This document shows, one piece after another, positions 55,001 through 62,404 of a stretch of 64,000 nucleotides of DNA. The stretch spans positions 6,260,001 through 6,324,000 of the forward strand of contig NZ_CP108454.1 of assembly GCF_036240795.1 (NCBI RefSeq), written 5' to 3'. The notes beneath the pieces are model-generated. The model searched no databases and was not told where the DNA came from. It saw only the letters and a list, made by a program, of their open reading frames with translations. The position numbers and the translations under genes are program-made. This DNA comes from Streptomyces sp. NBC_01268 (GTDB taxonomy: Bacteria > Actinomycetota > Actinomycetes > Streptomycetales > Streptomycetaceae). Each line of letters opens with the position of its first letter. The first letter of the stretch is position 1.

Positions 55001-56230
55001 GTCGCGGACGGTGTGGAGATCCGACAGGCAGTGAAGAGCAGGCCGTGGCCTTCGCGGAGCGCGGTGTTGGAGTATTGCGCGGTATGGACGAGTTGCGCGG
55101 CGTTGGCAGAGGGCGCTGTGCGGTTGGCGGACGGTCGAATTGCCAAGGTGATTACCCCGACACTTGAAGGTGGGGCACGAATCACTGGCGAGCCCAGCAG
55201 ACTAGTCGAGAACCAGGGGCTTGCGTTTCAGGGATCCATCGTCCTGGGGTTGGGCTTCACGCTCGACGCTGAGGTTGCTGAAGCGTGGATCGCGAAGGAT
55301 GAGCGCTACCGGCAGGTCCTCTTTCCGTATCTCAATGGACAGGATTTGAACTCTCGTCCAGATGGCTCTGCAAGGCGCTGGGTCATCAATTTTCACGATT
55401 GGAAGGAAGAGCAGGCGCAGACCTACCAAGAGGCGTACGAGAAGATCCTTTTGGAGGTCAAGCCGGAACGACTCAGGGTCAAGTTCAGCAAGAATGCGCG
55501 AGAACGCTGGTGGCAATATGAGCGGCGTCGCCCGGAACTGTATGACGCTCTAGCCATGTTGGATCGGATGATTGTGCTCACTAGACACAGTAAGTCCGTG
55601 ATGCCGCTTTTTGTGAACACGGGGCAAGTCGCGAGTGAAGCAACCGTGGTTTTCGCATCTGCTGATGCCGCCGTTCTTGCCGTGCTCAGTAGTGCCCCTC
55701 ACTACTGGTGGGCTCTGAAACATGCGGGCACGATGAAGGGCGATCTTCGATATGGTCCGTCCGATGTCTTCGAGACCTTCGCGCGCCCCGAACTCACCCC
55801 CGCCCTCCGCGAGCTGGGTGACCAGCTCGACACCCGTCGTCGCGAGATCATGCTCAAGCGCGGCGGGCTGACCGCCACCTACAACCTCGTCCACGACGAG
55901 ACCTGCACCGACCCCGACATCGCCGAACTTCGCGAGATCCACCGCGCGATCGACGAGGAAGTTGCCCGCGCCTACGGCTGGGACGACCTCCTCACCCAGC
56001 CCGGCGGACTCGACCACGGTTTCCACGACACGCGCCAAGGCCCCCGCTACACCGTCGGCCCTCTTGTCCGTCAGGAAATCCTCGACCGGCTCCTCGAAGA
56101 AAATCAGCGCCGCTACGCCGCCGAAGTCGCGGCTGGCCTGCACGACAAGAAGGGCGCCAAGAAGAAGGCGGCGGCCCCCGCTAAGCGGAAGTCGAAGCCT
56201 CCGGCAGAGGAGCCGCCGAGCCTGTTCTGA
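52016..56230 (+). CDS. DrmMI-like class I DNA adenine methyltransferase
   Basis: A 1,404-residue N6-adenine methyltransferase of the Eco57I/DrmMI type. Residues 1-420 form an N-terminal alpha/beta region. The SAM motif is VADIAMGSAAFLVAACRYLA (about 640-660), followed by YGVDINPMAVEMAKLSLWLV. The catalytic NPPF is at about residue 918 (FDAVVGNPPFLGGQKLTGAM). The region 1040-1250 is the putative target-recognition domain. A helical end and Lys-rich tail (DKKGAKKKAAAPAKRKSKPP) close the protein. GTG 52016 has GGGAGG upstream and overlaps the helicase gene. Class 1 DISARM pairs drmD with drmMI, but drmA, drmB and drmC do not follow here. Base composition changes sharply inside the gene. Confidence 0.88.
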   Translation: MSTNRTTGPGGRGRARGGAFRPAAPDGKQQHLDWLSLVDVSGPFLTLPVLLKAWPQLDAIDKPLRTSLRYEHGVWLSDPAAGQEAWTDFILGELLGWGDALRTGEDLTEPLAVDIPEHDGERVAPTFALLEPGSTATDTASLVADCAILGLSVPSGQHPAKRVLTSTWSATPIDRMAHLCRHHGIELGLVTDGRWWALVWAPRGGVTTSAVFDTVDWPAPAERVVVRAFRSLLSRRRFFSVEDDEMLLPLLRESLDSQEDVTDALGVQVRQAVELLVEAIGRADINERAEGRRGLAEVPAHDVYRGAVAIMMRVVFLLFAEERGLLPSDNELYVQSYSAGRLSKDLEDRAAETTEEDLELSWAGWHRLIALFNAVYGGVDHPSLSMHAYDGSIFDPNAFPWLEGRGTGADDPTDPLPIDDRTVLHMLQSVQYVSIGTGKKRERRRLTFRTLDVEQIGYVYEGLLSYQGRRAEDTIVGLVGKPGLEAEVLLTRLESLARTHGDGLGAALADEYNKTTGLGAAVKVTKALAPLDEPALGEARRKLLAATGGDAELTERLLPFYGIIRPDLRGLPVVIQSGALYVTESSLRKNTGTHYTPRKLAQQVADGALEPLIYEYGPLHTADRTQWRPKLADDLLKLKVADIAMGSAAFLVAACRYLAVALVEAWSREGDERAAAYLEAAGSLSASAVDAEADPVMVEARRQVIEHCLYGVDINPMAVEMAKLSLWLVSMDRERPFTFLDDRLVAGDSLLGVTSVDQLEAMHLDPVRGRKLHGDGIDFTGGVRRVMAEVAEERRKLAGIPGTGLEQLAEKRAILARVREKTRQASVYADLVVGAALASAGRGEKEQDRLSFEAVTAAHNVADAPEGEAEAQELRAAERLARGWLATGQPEGAFDREPVHLPLVFPEVWEERGGFDAVVGNPPFLGGQKLTGAMGEPYREYLVGELGRGARGSADLVAYFLLRTHELLNGDGQAGLIATNTLAQGDTREVGLDQLVADGVEIRQAVKSRPWPSRSAVLEYCAVWTSCAALAEGAVRLADGRIAKVITPTLEGGARITGEPSRLVENQGLAFQGSIVLGLGFTLDAEVAEAWIAKDERYRQVLFPYLNGQDLNSRPDGSARRWVINFHDWKEEQAQTYQEAYEKILLEVKPERLRVKFSKNARERWWQYERRRPELYDALAMLDRMIVLTRHSKSVMPLFVNTGQVASEATVVFASADAAVLAVLSSAPHYWWALKHAGTMKGDLRYGPSDVFETFARPELTPALRELGDQLDTRRREIMLKRGGLTATYNLVHDETCTDPDIAELREIHRAIDEEVARAYGWDDLLTQPGGLDHGFHDTRQGPRYTVGPLVRQEILDRLLEENQRRYAAEVAAGLHDKKGAKKKAAAPAKRKSKPPAEEPPSLF

Positions 56231-56294
56231 CCGGCAGGAGCAGGGCGGCGGCGTCACCGGGAGCAGCTCGTCCCGAGACGCCGCCATCCCTCCC

Positions 56295-56522
56295 TCAGCC
56301 CGCACACCCCCGCAACACCGACGCCAGCCGCCTCGCCACATCCGGCCGGCACCGCCCGAGGTCCACGAGCACGGGGCCGTACGCGCTGGCCAGGGACACG
56401 GTGTCGAGTCCCAGGGACGGCAGCAGCACGTCCACCTCCGTCAACGCCTGCCGCAGTTCGTCCCGGGCGACCTTCGCGTCCGCGATCGCCTCAACAGTCG
56501 CCCCCTGACTCGCCGTTCCCAT
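56295..56522 (-). CDS. Small hypothetical protein, 75 residues
   Basis: A helical protein starting MGTASQGATVEAIADAKVAR and ending VARRLASVLRGCAG. It has no membrane segment. It is divergent from the XRE regulator, a common arrangement in Streptomyces XRE/DUF397 clusters. ATG 56522 is chosen over the longer frame because the N-terminal extension is promoter-like DNA. Unknown function. Confidence 0.65.
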   Translation of the reverse strand: MGTASQGATVEAIADAKVARDELRQALTEVDVLLPSLGLDTVSLASAYGPVLVDLGRCRPDVARRLASVLRGCAG

Positions 56523-56638
56523 AGCTCGCGCACCTTCCTCGTCGTTCGTGACTTCCTGCGACGAGCATGGATGCGTATGGCTACGATCACTAGGGGTAAC
56601 GGTTTTCGGAACCGCAGAGCGAAAACGGGGGACCGTCA

Positions 56639-57484
56639 GTGCCCGCACCGAAGGAACTCGACCCATCGGCCTCCCTCGCGGCCCTGTACGGCGCGAAGTT
56701 GCGCAAACTCCGCTTGCGCGCCGGGCTCACCCAGCGCCAGTTAGGCGCTGAGGTCCCCATCGCGCACAGCCGGATCGCTCAGTTCGAACTGGGCAACGAG
56801 GTCCCGCCGGAGGATGTGGACGCCAAGCTGGACAAGATCCTGGGTGCCGAGGGTGACCTGACGGACCTGTGGGGCCACATCCACCGGACGCCGTTCCCGG
56901 ACTGGGCCAGCAAGTACATGGCGCTGGAGCGCAAAGCGATCAAGATGCTCAAGTACATGGCGCAGGCCGTGCCAGGCCTGTGGCAGACGGAGGCGTACGC
57001 GCGAGCCCTACTCCGTACTAGCCGCCCTCGTGACACCGACGAGGAGATCGAGAAGCTCGTCGTCGCGCGAATCGATCGGCAAGACATCATGCGTCGGAGC
57101 AGCCCACCGCTGTTCTGGTGCATCCTGGACGAGGCGGTTCTCCGGCGCCCCGTAGGTTCCTCCGGCGTCATGCATGAACAGCTTGCGTCGCTCATGAGCT
57201 TCGCGCGGTCGCCGCACACGGTTCTTCAGGTTCTGCCGTTCAGCGCGGGGGAACACCCAGTCATGGGCGGCTCGTTGACGCTGCTCGGCTTCGAGAAGGG
57301 TCTGGATGTGGCGTACACGGAGAGTTCGCACTCCGGCGAACTCGTAGAGGGCCAGAAGGAAGTAGCCGAATACGCACTCGCTTACGATCTGCTGCAAGCG
57401 AAGGCCCTCGCCCCCGAGTCGTCGCTGGATGTGATCCGTTCCGTCATGGAGGAGTACCGAGCATGGCCGCACGCCACGACCTGA
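56639..57484 (+). CDS. XRE family regulator with DUF5753 domain
   Basis: A 281-residue transcription factor of the abundant Streptomyces WhiJ-like class. Residues 12-75 are the XRE helix-turn-helix (LRKLRLRAGLTQRQLGAEVP, HSRIAQFELGNEVPP). Residues 95-275 are DUF5753 (MLKYMAQAVPGLWQTEAYAR, RQDIMRRSSPPLFWCILDEA, LQVLPFSAGEHPVMGGSLTL). These proteins act with DUF397 partners in development and antibiotic control. GTG 56639 follows GGGGGACC. It overlaps the DUF397 gene by 22 bases. Confidence 0.92.
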   Translation: MPAPKELDPSASLAALYGAKLRKLRLRAGLTQRQLGAEVPIAHSRIAQFELGNEVPPEDVDAKLDKILGAEGDLTDLWGHIHRTPFPDWASKYMALERKAIKMLKYMAQAVPGLWQTEAYARALLRTSRPRDTDEEIEKLVVARIDRQDIMRRSSPPLFWCILDEAVLRRPVGSSGVMHEQLASLMSFARSPHTVLQVLPFSAGEHPVMGGSLTLLGFEKGLDVAYTESSHSGELVEGQKEVAEYALAYDLLQAKALAPESSLDVIRSVMEEYRAWPHATT

Positions 57485-57663
57485 GCGGCGCCGCGTGGCG
57501 CAAGAGCACGTACAGCAACGGGCAAGGCGGCGACTGCGTAGAGATCGCTGACAACATCCCGCACACCGTCCCCGTCCGCGACAGCAAGAACCCCGCCGCC
57601 CCCGCTCTCCTCATCCCCGCCCCCGCCTGGGCCACCTTCGTCGAGGCGATCAAGCGCGCGTGA
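57463..57663 (+). CDS. DUF397 domain protein
   Basis: A 66-residue DUF397 protein: LSGAAWRKSTYSNGQGGDCV, VPVRDSKNPAAPALLIPAPA and WATFVEAIKRA match the family in order. Members work with DUF5753/XRE regulators, as the 22-base overlap with the upstream gene implies. Length is normal. Confidence 0.93.
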   Translation: MAARHDLSGAAWRKSTYSNGQGGDCVEIADNIPHTVPVRDSKNPAAPALLIPAPAWATFVEAIKRA

Positions 57664-57899
57664 CCGCCCACCGGGGCGCGCTCCAGCGCGTCCCGGTCGC
57701 CCACGCCACCCAAAGAAAAAGAACCGGGTGAGAACCCACCCAACCAATCCCCGCCCCCACTCGAACGGGTGACAGATCGTCCGGAACCCGGACAGGTGCG
57801 GTACGGTCGGCGCCAACACAACCCCATAAACGCATTCGGCCCCCGACAGGACGGCAATCCTGACGAGGGCCTGACCAACCAGGAAGTAGCACCTTCCCG

Positions 57900-58778
57900 A
57901 TGGCTGACCCGCAGTCTAACGCGGCCACGTCCGCGTACCCCGCGATCCCCGCCGACGCCCCACCCTCCGGCGTGATCCACATCCGGCACCGCCACACCGA
58001 GCGCTTCACGGTGGTCGGCAACCACCTCGCCCAGCACGCCGAGCTCTCCGCCGCCGCGATCGGCATCGCCGTCTACATCCAGTCGCTTCCGGACGGTGTT
58101 TCCGTGACCGCCAAAGCCCTCGCGCTCCACTTCAGCGAAGGTGAGACGACCATCCGCCGGGCCCTGAACGAACTGGAGCGCGCCGGGTACATCGCCCGCC
58201 CCCGCATCCGCCTCGGCAGCGGCAGGTTCGCCACCCGCACGCTCTCGTACGACAAGCCCGGCTGCGTACCGCAGTCGACGCCGAAGCCGAAGCTGAAGCC
58301 CAAACCGGCCCCCGCGCAGGCTCAGCGGCCTGCCTCCGCCCCTGTGGCCCCACCCGCACCGAGCGAGCCCCGGGCGCAGCCCCAGCCCTCAGCCCCTCCA
58401 GAGCCGCCGCCTCCCACCGGCCCCGCCGCCGACCTCCTCGCCCGCCTCCGCCTCGCCGACCCACGGCTGCTGCTCTCCACCGGAGACGTCCAGCGCCTCG
58501 CGCCCGCCGTCGAGACCTGGCTCTCCCGCGCCGCGACGCCCGCCCAGATCACCAGGACCCTGACCGCGAACCTTCCGCCCGAGCCCGTACCGATCCACCA
58601 TCCGGCCCGGTTCCTGGAGTTCAGGCTCGGCCATCTCCTCCCGCCACCCCTCCCGGCAGAGGAGTCACGGCCGCCCGGCCCCGCGCCCCTCGTCACCTGC
58701 GACGGCTGTGAGCGGGCCTTCCGCAGCCACGACCCGGACGCCTCCTGCGGGGACTGCCGTGAGGCCGCCGCCGCGTGA
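57900..58778 (+). CDS. Winged-helix DNA-binding protein with C-terminal zinc ribbon
   Basis: A 292-residue protein. Residues 40-120 form a winged helix (LSAAAIGIAVYIQSLPDGVS, TTIRRALNELERAGYIARPR, with a basic wing). Residues 125-180 are a Pro/Ala/Lys linker, then a helical segment (LLARLRLADPRLLLSTGD). The C-terminus has two cysteine pairs (CDGCERAFRSHDPDASCGDC), a probable zinc ribbon. Many Streptomyces genomes hold several copies of this type; they resemble plasmid replication or transcription regulators, without proven role. ATG 57900 follows a 236-bp gap after the DUF397 gene. Confidence 0.8.
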   Translation: MADPQSNAATSAYPAIPADAPPSGVIHIRHRHTERFTVVGNHLAQHAELSAAAIGIAVYIQSLPDGVSVTAKALALHFSEGETTIRRALNELERAGYIARPRIRLGSGRFATRTLSYDKPGCVPQSTPKPKLKPKPAPAQAQRPASAPVAPPAPSEPRAQPQPSAPPEPPPPTGPAADLLARLRLADPRLLLSTGDVQRLAPAVETWLSRAATPAQITRTLTANLPPEPVPIHHPARFLEFRLGHLLPPPLPAEESRPPGPAPLVTCDGCERAFRSHDPDASCGDCREAAAA

Positions 58779-58779
58779 A

Positions 58780-59232
58780 TCAGGCCTCGCCCACGACCGC
58801 CAGGTGATGGCGCAGCTCGTCGGCCACCCGCTCCGCATCGCCCGTACCCGGCAGGCGCCAGTCCGTCTCGATGCCCCGGTCCACGGCTTCCTCGCTGCTG
58901 AAGCGGATCAGATCGGGAGCGGGCAGGTGGTTGTCCCGCAGCCAGACGAGGAAAGGCGCGGCCTCACCGGCCGTCGTGTCGGCCAGCACCACGCAGTCCC
59001 GCCCGTGGACGGTGGCCGTGCCGTCGTACTCGGTGCCGTCGTCGGTGGCGGCCCAGAAGGAGAGGTACGGCTCGCCCTGGTGGGTGTGGTCCTGGCGGAC
59101 CTTGTAGCGGGCTTCGGTGAACGACTGCCGCAGTGCTTCGCCCAGGCCGGCGAGGTCCAGGGACCAGGCGTGCGGCTGCCGCTCCGGCGCGTAGAAGAGA
59201 AAGGTGGTCCGGTCGTCGTCATCGGGTGCCAC
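58780..59232 (-). CDS. Putative immunity protein of the REase-fold toxin
   Basis: A 150-residue acidic protein (MAPDDDDRTTFLFYAPERQP onward) with mixed alpha/beta content (YLSFWAATDDGTEYDGTATV, LVWLRDNHLPAPDLIRFSSE). It has no signal peptide. It is the last gene of the minus-strand operon after the toxin-like gene, the usual place of an immunity gene in polymorphic toxin systems; function is inferred from position and acidity only. GTG 59232 with AAGGA upstream is preferred over TTG 59238. Confidence 0.6.
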   Translation of the reverse strand: MAPDDDDRTTFLFYAPERQPHAWSLDLAGLGEALRQSFTEARYKVRQDHTHQGEPYLSFWAATDDGTEYDGTATVHGRDCVVLADTTAGEAAPFLVWLRDNHLPAPDLIRFSSEEAVDRGIETDWRLPGTGDAERVADELRHHLAVVGEA

Positions 59233-59244
59233 GGGCAAGTCCTT

Positions 59245-59297
59245 AGGGAGGAGGGAGGTAAGGGGAAACGGGAAGGGGAACGGGAACGGGGCGGGAT
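59245..59297. repeat. Purine-rich GGGAAC-type repeat between toxin and immunity genes
   Basis: The plus strand is almost entirely purine, with irregular GGGAAC/GGGGAAC units. It lies between the toxin stop and the immunity start, so it is transcribed as a pyrimidine-rich leader on the minus strand. Confidence 0.6.
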
Positions 59298-59317
59298 CGA
59301 GGTCGGCGAACCCGGCG

Positions 59318-60688
59318 TCACTTCACATAGCGGGCAGTACCGGGCACCTGCTGGAGGGCCATGAGCGTCTGCCAGTAGGGCACGGCCTCCTTGTCGTTGG
59401 TGACGATCTCCAGGCCTCGGATCTGCTCGTGCTCGTTCATCGCCTGGCGGTACTTCTCAAGTTCACCCTCGTCCCTGCCGATCAGGACGTCCTTCTTGTT
59501 CCACTTCTTCGTCCCGTCCTCCTTGTACTCGTCCTCGATCTCGAACGTGGACTGTCGACGCCAGGTGGTCTTCCGGCAGTCGTCATCGGCGTCCTTGACG
59601 TACTTGGCGTCCACCATCATCCCGTCGGCGGGCCGCATGCCGTCCGCGCCGATCGCGGGCTTCTCGTAGTCGGCGGGCAGGGGGATGATCCGCTCGGGGT
59701 AGCCGGCGATCCTCAGCTGGTAGGCGTTCTCCGGGCTGGTGGCATCCGGCTTGCCCCCGAAGCCCGCCGGCTTCAGGCCGTCGACCCAGCTGACGAAGTC
59801 CTTCCGTTCCTCCGGCGTGAGCAACCGTGGCGGAGGCGCCGCGGCCGGCGGAATCGGGTCCCGCCACGGAATGCCCGGATCGGGGTCCCGGTAGACCGCG
59901 GGCACGATCCCCGGCATCCCGCCGGTGTAAGAGGCGAGGACGAGCGGCACAGGCGCCGGTACCGGTACCGGTACAGGGATCAGCGGAGGCAGGAACGGCA
60001 GACCGGGTGCACTCGGTCCCCGACCGCCCTCCGGCAGCCGTACCCGCTTCTCGGCCGAGTCCAGGGCATGTCCCACCTCGCCCAGACGCCGGATCCAGGG
60101 GTCGCCCAGGACGGCGTCGAGCAGGCCCCCGTCGAAGCCGTTCCCGCCGAACATCGGACTGTCCCAGGGCATGTCCATCGCGAAGAGGTCCAGCTTGTGC
60201 TGCCGGATCGCCGACTCGGCCGCTTCGACGTGCTCGGCGTACCGGTCGCAGGCCTTCGCGATCTCGTTGCAGGCGGCCACGAGGTTGGCGACGAGCGGCT
60301 CGTCCTCCTGGACCTGGCCGGGCGGGCAGGTCAGTCCGACGGACATCTTGAAGTACGCCCGGAAAGCGTCGGCGGCTTCACCCGAATGCGCCTTGTCGGC
60401 CGTCATGGCCGATGCCTGGGCGTCCTCCAGGAAGCGCAGCATCAGCTTGCCCCCACGGCGCCAGGACCCCGCCACCTCACGCAGCTTCTCGGGTGATCCG
60501 CGGTAGCGGTCGCTGCCGCCGCCGGGGGCGTACTGCTCGTACCACGCGGTCTCCCCGACGGCTTCAGGCAGTTCCCGGCCCAGGCCGAGGTAGTTCTCGG
60601 GACAGCCGTCCCCCGGGTCGCCCATGCCGGCGGTCAGGTCGGCCTGCCTGCCGAGGAGCGCGGCCACGACCGCGCTCTCCTGGGCCAT
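59318..60688 (-). CDS. Polymorphic toxin with WXG-like N-terminus and restriction-endonuclease-fold C-terminus
   Basis: A 456-residue protein. Residues 45-165 are helical and WXG100/ESX-like (VAGSWRRGGKLMLRFLEDAQ, FRAYFKMSVGLTCPPGQVQE), the usual export region for type VII secretion. Residues 225-300 are a Pro-rich linker (PPLIPVPVPVPAPVP). Residues 310-456 resemble a Tox-REase domain with the metal-site motif PADGMMVDAKYV (Asp, then Asp-x-Lys, near 352-366), and EKYRQAMNEHEQIRGLEIV and a Gln-rich end. It lies in an operon with a WXG-like partner three bases upstream and an immunity-like gene downstream. DNase activity is inferred from the fold. Confidence 0.78.
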   Translation of the reverse strand: MAQESAVVAALLGRQADLTAGMGDPGDGCPENYLGLGRELPEAVGETAWYEQYAPGGGSDRYRGSPEKLREVAGSWRRGGKLMLRFLEDAQASAMTADKAHSGEAADAFRAYFKMSVGLTCPPGQVQEDEPLVANLVAACNEIAKACDRYAEHVEAAESAIRQHKLDLFAMDMPWDSPMFGGNGFDGGLLDAVLGDPWIRRLGEVGHALDSAEKRVRLPEGGRGPSAPGLPFLPPLIPVPVPVPAPVPLVLASYTGGMPGIVPAVYRDPDPGIPWRDPIPPAAAPPPRLLTPEERKDFVSWVDGLKPAGFGGKPDATSPENAYQLRIAGYPERIIPLPADYEKPAIGADGMRPADGMMVDAKYVKDADDDCRKTTWRRQSTFEIEDEYKEDGTKKWNKKDVLIGRDEGELEKYRQAMNEHEQIRGLEIVTNDKEAVPYWQTLMALQQVPGTARYVK

Positions 60689-60691
60689 GAA

Positions 60692-60967
60692 CTAGCGCGC
60701 GTTGCGCATCAGCCCCCGGCTGGCCTCGCCGAGCACGTAGGAGCTGGAGCCGATGCCGTCCAGCGTGGCGGCGGCCGCCGATCGATACACCTTCGCGAAC
60801 GCGCGCCCCGCGTCGTCGTCACCCGCCATCCCACGCTGCCGGTCCAGCTCGTGGTACAGGGCGATGGCGGTGTCCCGAGCCCCCCGCATGGTGTCGGTCA
60901 GGCCCATCGCGCCTTTGATCATTCCTTCGGCGATGAACTTGAGGTGTGGTGCCAGTCCGCTCGTCAC
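60692..60967 (-). CDS. Small WXG100-like helical protein
   Basis: A 91-residue, largely helical protein (MTSGLAPHLKFIAEGMIKGA to LGEASRGLMRNAR). GTG 60967 has GGAGGGG upstream; a long extended frame beyond it is not coding. It has no W-x-G motif but resembles small partner/chaperone proteins of secreted LXG/WXG toxins by size and position: its stop lies three bases before the toxin start. The role is inferred from context. Confidence 0.65.
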   Translation of the reverse strand: MTSGLAPHLKFIAEGMIKGAMGLTDTMRGARDTAIALYHELDRQRGMAGDDDAGRAFAKVYRSAAAATLDGIGSSSYVLGEASRGLMRNAR

Positions 60968-61071
60968 TTCGCCCCTCCCGTCCCCCGCGTCGCGGGTGCG
61001 AACAATGGACCGTGCGACGACAGTTCTATCGCACGGCGACGACAACCAGGTCCGACGGCGGCGCGCTGCGG

Positions 61072-61077
61072 TAACTT
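61072..61077 (+). promoter_or_regulatory. Probable -10 box, leaderless start of the ATPase gene
   Basis: TAACTT ends 7 bases before GTG 61085; no ribosome site is present. Confidence 0.35.
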
Positions 61078-61084
61078 GGCCGGT

Positions 61085-62401
61085 GTGACTGCCCTGGCCA
61101 TCGAAGAGGTCCGCCTCACCGCGTTCAAGAGCTTCCGGGACGGGAGGTTCCCGCTCGCGCCGCTGACCGTCCTCATCGGGCGCAACAGCAGCGGCAAGTC
61201 GAACGCGCTCGACGGCCTGGAGGTCCTTTCGCGGCTGGCGCGCGGCGAGGACGTCATCGAGGCGCTGGAGAGTCGGCGCAGCTCCTCCGGGCCGGTGCGC
61301 GGCGGCCTCGCCGGGTGCGTACCGCACGGGTCCGACCGGTTCTCCCTCGGCTGCACGGTGCGGACCGAGGACGGACCCCTGGACCTGGACGTGACGGTCC
61401 AGGTGGAGCCCGAAGTGCGGATCATCGACGAGCGACTGACCAGGCGTACGGCCAAGGGGCCTCGGAAGATCCTCGTCAGCGGCGAGCCGAGCCCGTACTC
61501 CGGCGACATCCAGGCGTCGTGGCACAACGGCAAGCCCGGCAAGAACCCCAGCGGCCCCTTCCGCGGTTCCCGTCTGCTGACCTCCCAGCTCCCCGGCCGT
61601 GTCGCCGGCGAGAGCGAGGGGGAGTGGGAGACCATCTGGTGCGCCGAGGCCATGCTGGCCGCTCTCGTCGGGGTCTTCCATCTCGACCCTGTCCCTCACC
61701 TCATGCGTCAGTACGTCCAGTCCCGGGACAGCCGCCTCCGACGTACCGCAGAGAACCTCTCGGCCGCCGTCGGCGGGATCCAGCGGGCCCAGCCCGAGCT
61801 GTTCGAGTCCCTGGTGCACCAGCTCAGGGACCTCGCCGACCACGACATCGAACGGCTGTCCGTCACGAAGTCCGAACTCGGTGACGTGATGCTCGCGCTC
61901 GACGAAGGTGCGCTCGGGCTGACCCCCGCCCGTGAGATGAGCGACGGCATGCTCCGTTTCCTCGCCGTCACCACGGCACTGCTCACCGGCGGCGACGGGC
62001 TCGACCTCGGCTCCTCGCCCTCCTCCAGCTTCAAGGAGGGCACGTTCCTGATGATGGTGGTCGAGGAGCTGGAGAACGGACTGCACCCCACGCAGGCTTC
62101 CCAAGTGCTCAGGCTCGTACGGAACGCCAGCGCGGCGAACGGTACCCAGGTCCTGGTCACCACCCACAGCCCGGCACTCCTCTCGGCCCTTGAGAACACC
62201 GACCACCAAGGGGTCGTGGTGTGCTCCCGTGACCGGAAGACGGGCACGAGCAGACTCACCCGGCTCACGGAACTCGACGGCTACCCCAAGGCCATGGCGG
62301 CCGGGTCGCTGGGGGACGTCGTCACCCAGGGGCGGCTCGACCTGGCCGGCCGGGACGAGCGGGACTACAGCGAGTTCAACCGGCTCTTCGGGATCGGGTG
62401 A
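61085..62401 (+). CDS. RecF/OLD-like AAA ATPase
   Basis: A 438-residue SMC/RecF-type ATPase. Walker A is TVLIGRNSSGKSNALDGLEV (residues 28-47), the signature-like motif is LTPAREMSDGMLRFLAVTTA, Walker B is MMVVEELENGLHPTQASQVL, and the D/H-loop is QVLVTTHSPALLSAL. It resembles OLD and DUF2813-type ATPases without a TOPRIM nuclease. The missing nuclease may be supplied by the PIN-like protein encoded three bases downstream. GTG 61085 matches the -10 box. Such ATPase plus nuclease pairs are common in phage defence. Confidence 0.87.
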   Translation: MTALAIEEVRLTAFKSFRDGRFPLAPLTVLIGRNSSGKSNALDGLEVLSRLARGEDVIEALESRRSSSGPVRGGLAGCVPHGSDRFSLGCTVRTEDGPLDLDVTVQVEPEVRIIDERLTRRTAKGPRKILVSGEPSPYSGDIQASWHNGKPGKNPSGPFRGSRLLTSQLPGRVAGESEGEWETIWCAEAMLAALVGVFHLDPVPHLMRQYVQSRDSRLRRTAENLSAAVGGIQRAQPELFESLVHQLRDLADHDIERLSVTKSELGDVMLALDEGALGLTPAREMSDGMLRFLAVTTALLTGGDGLDLGSSPSSSFKEGTFLMMVVEELENGLHPTQASQVLRLVRNASAANGTQVLVTTHSPALLSALENTDHQGVVVCSRDRKTGTSRLTRLTELDGYPKAMAAGSLGDVVTQGRLDLAGRDERDYSEFNRLFGIG

Positions 62402-62404
62402 GGC

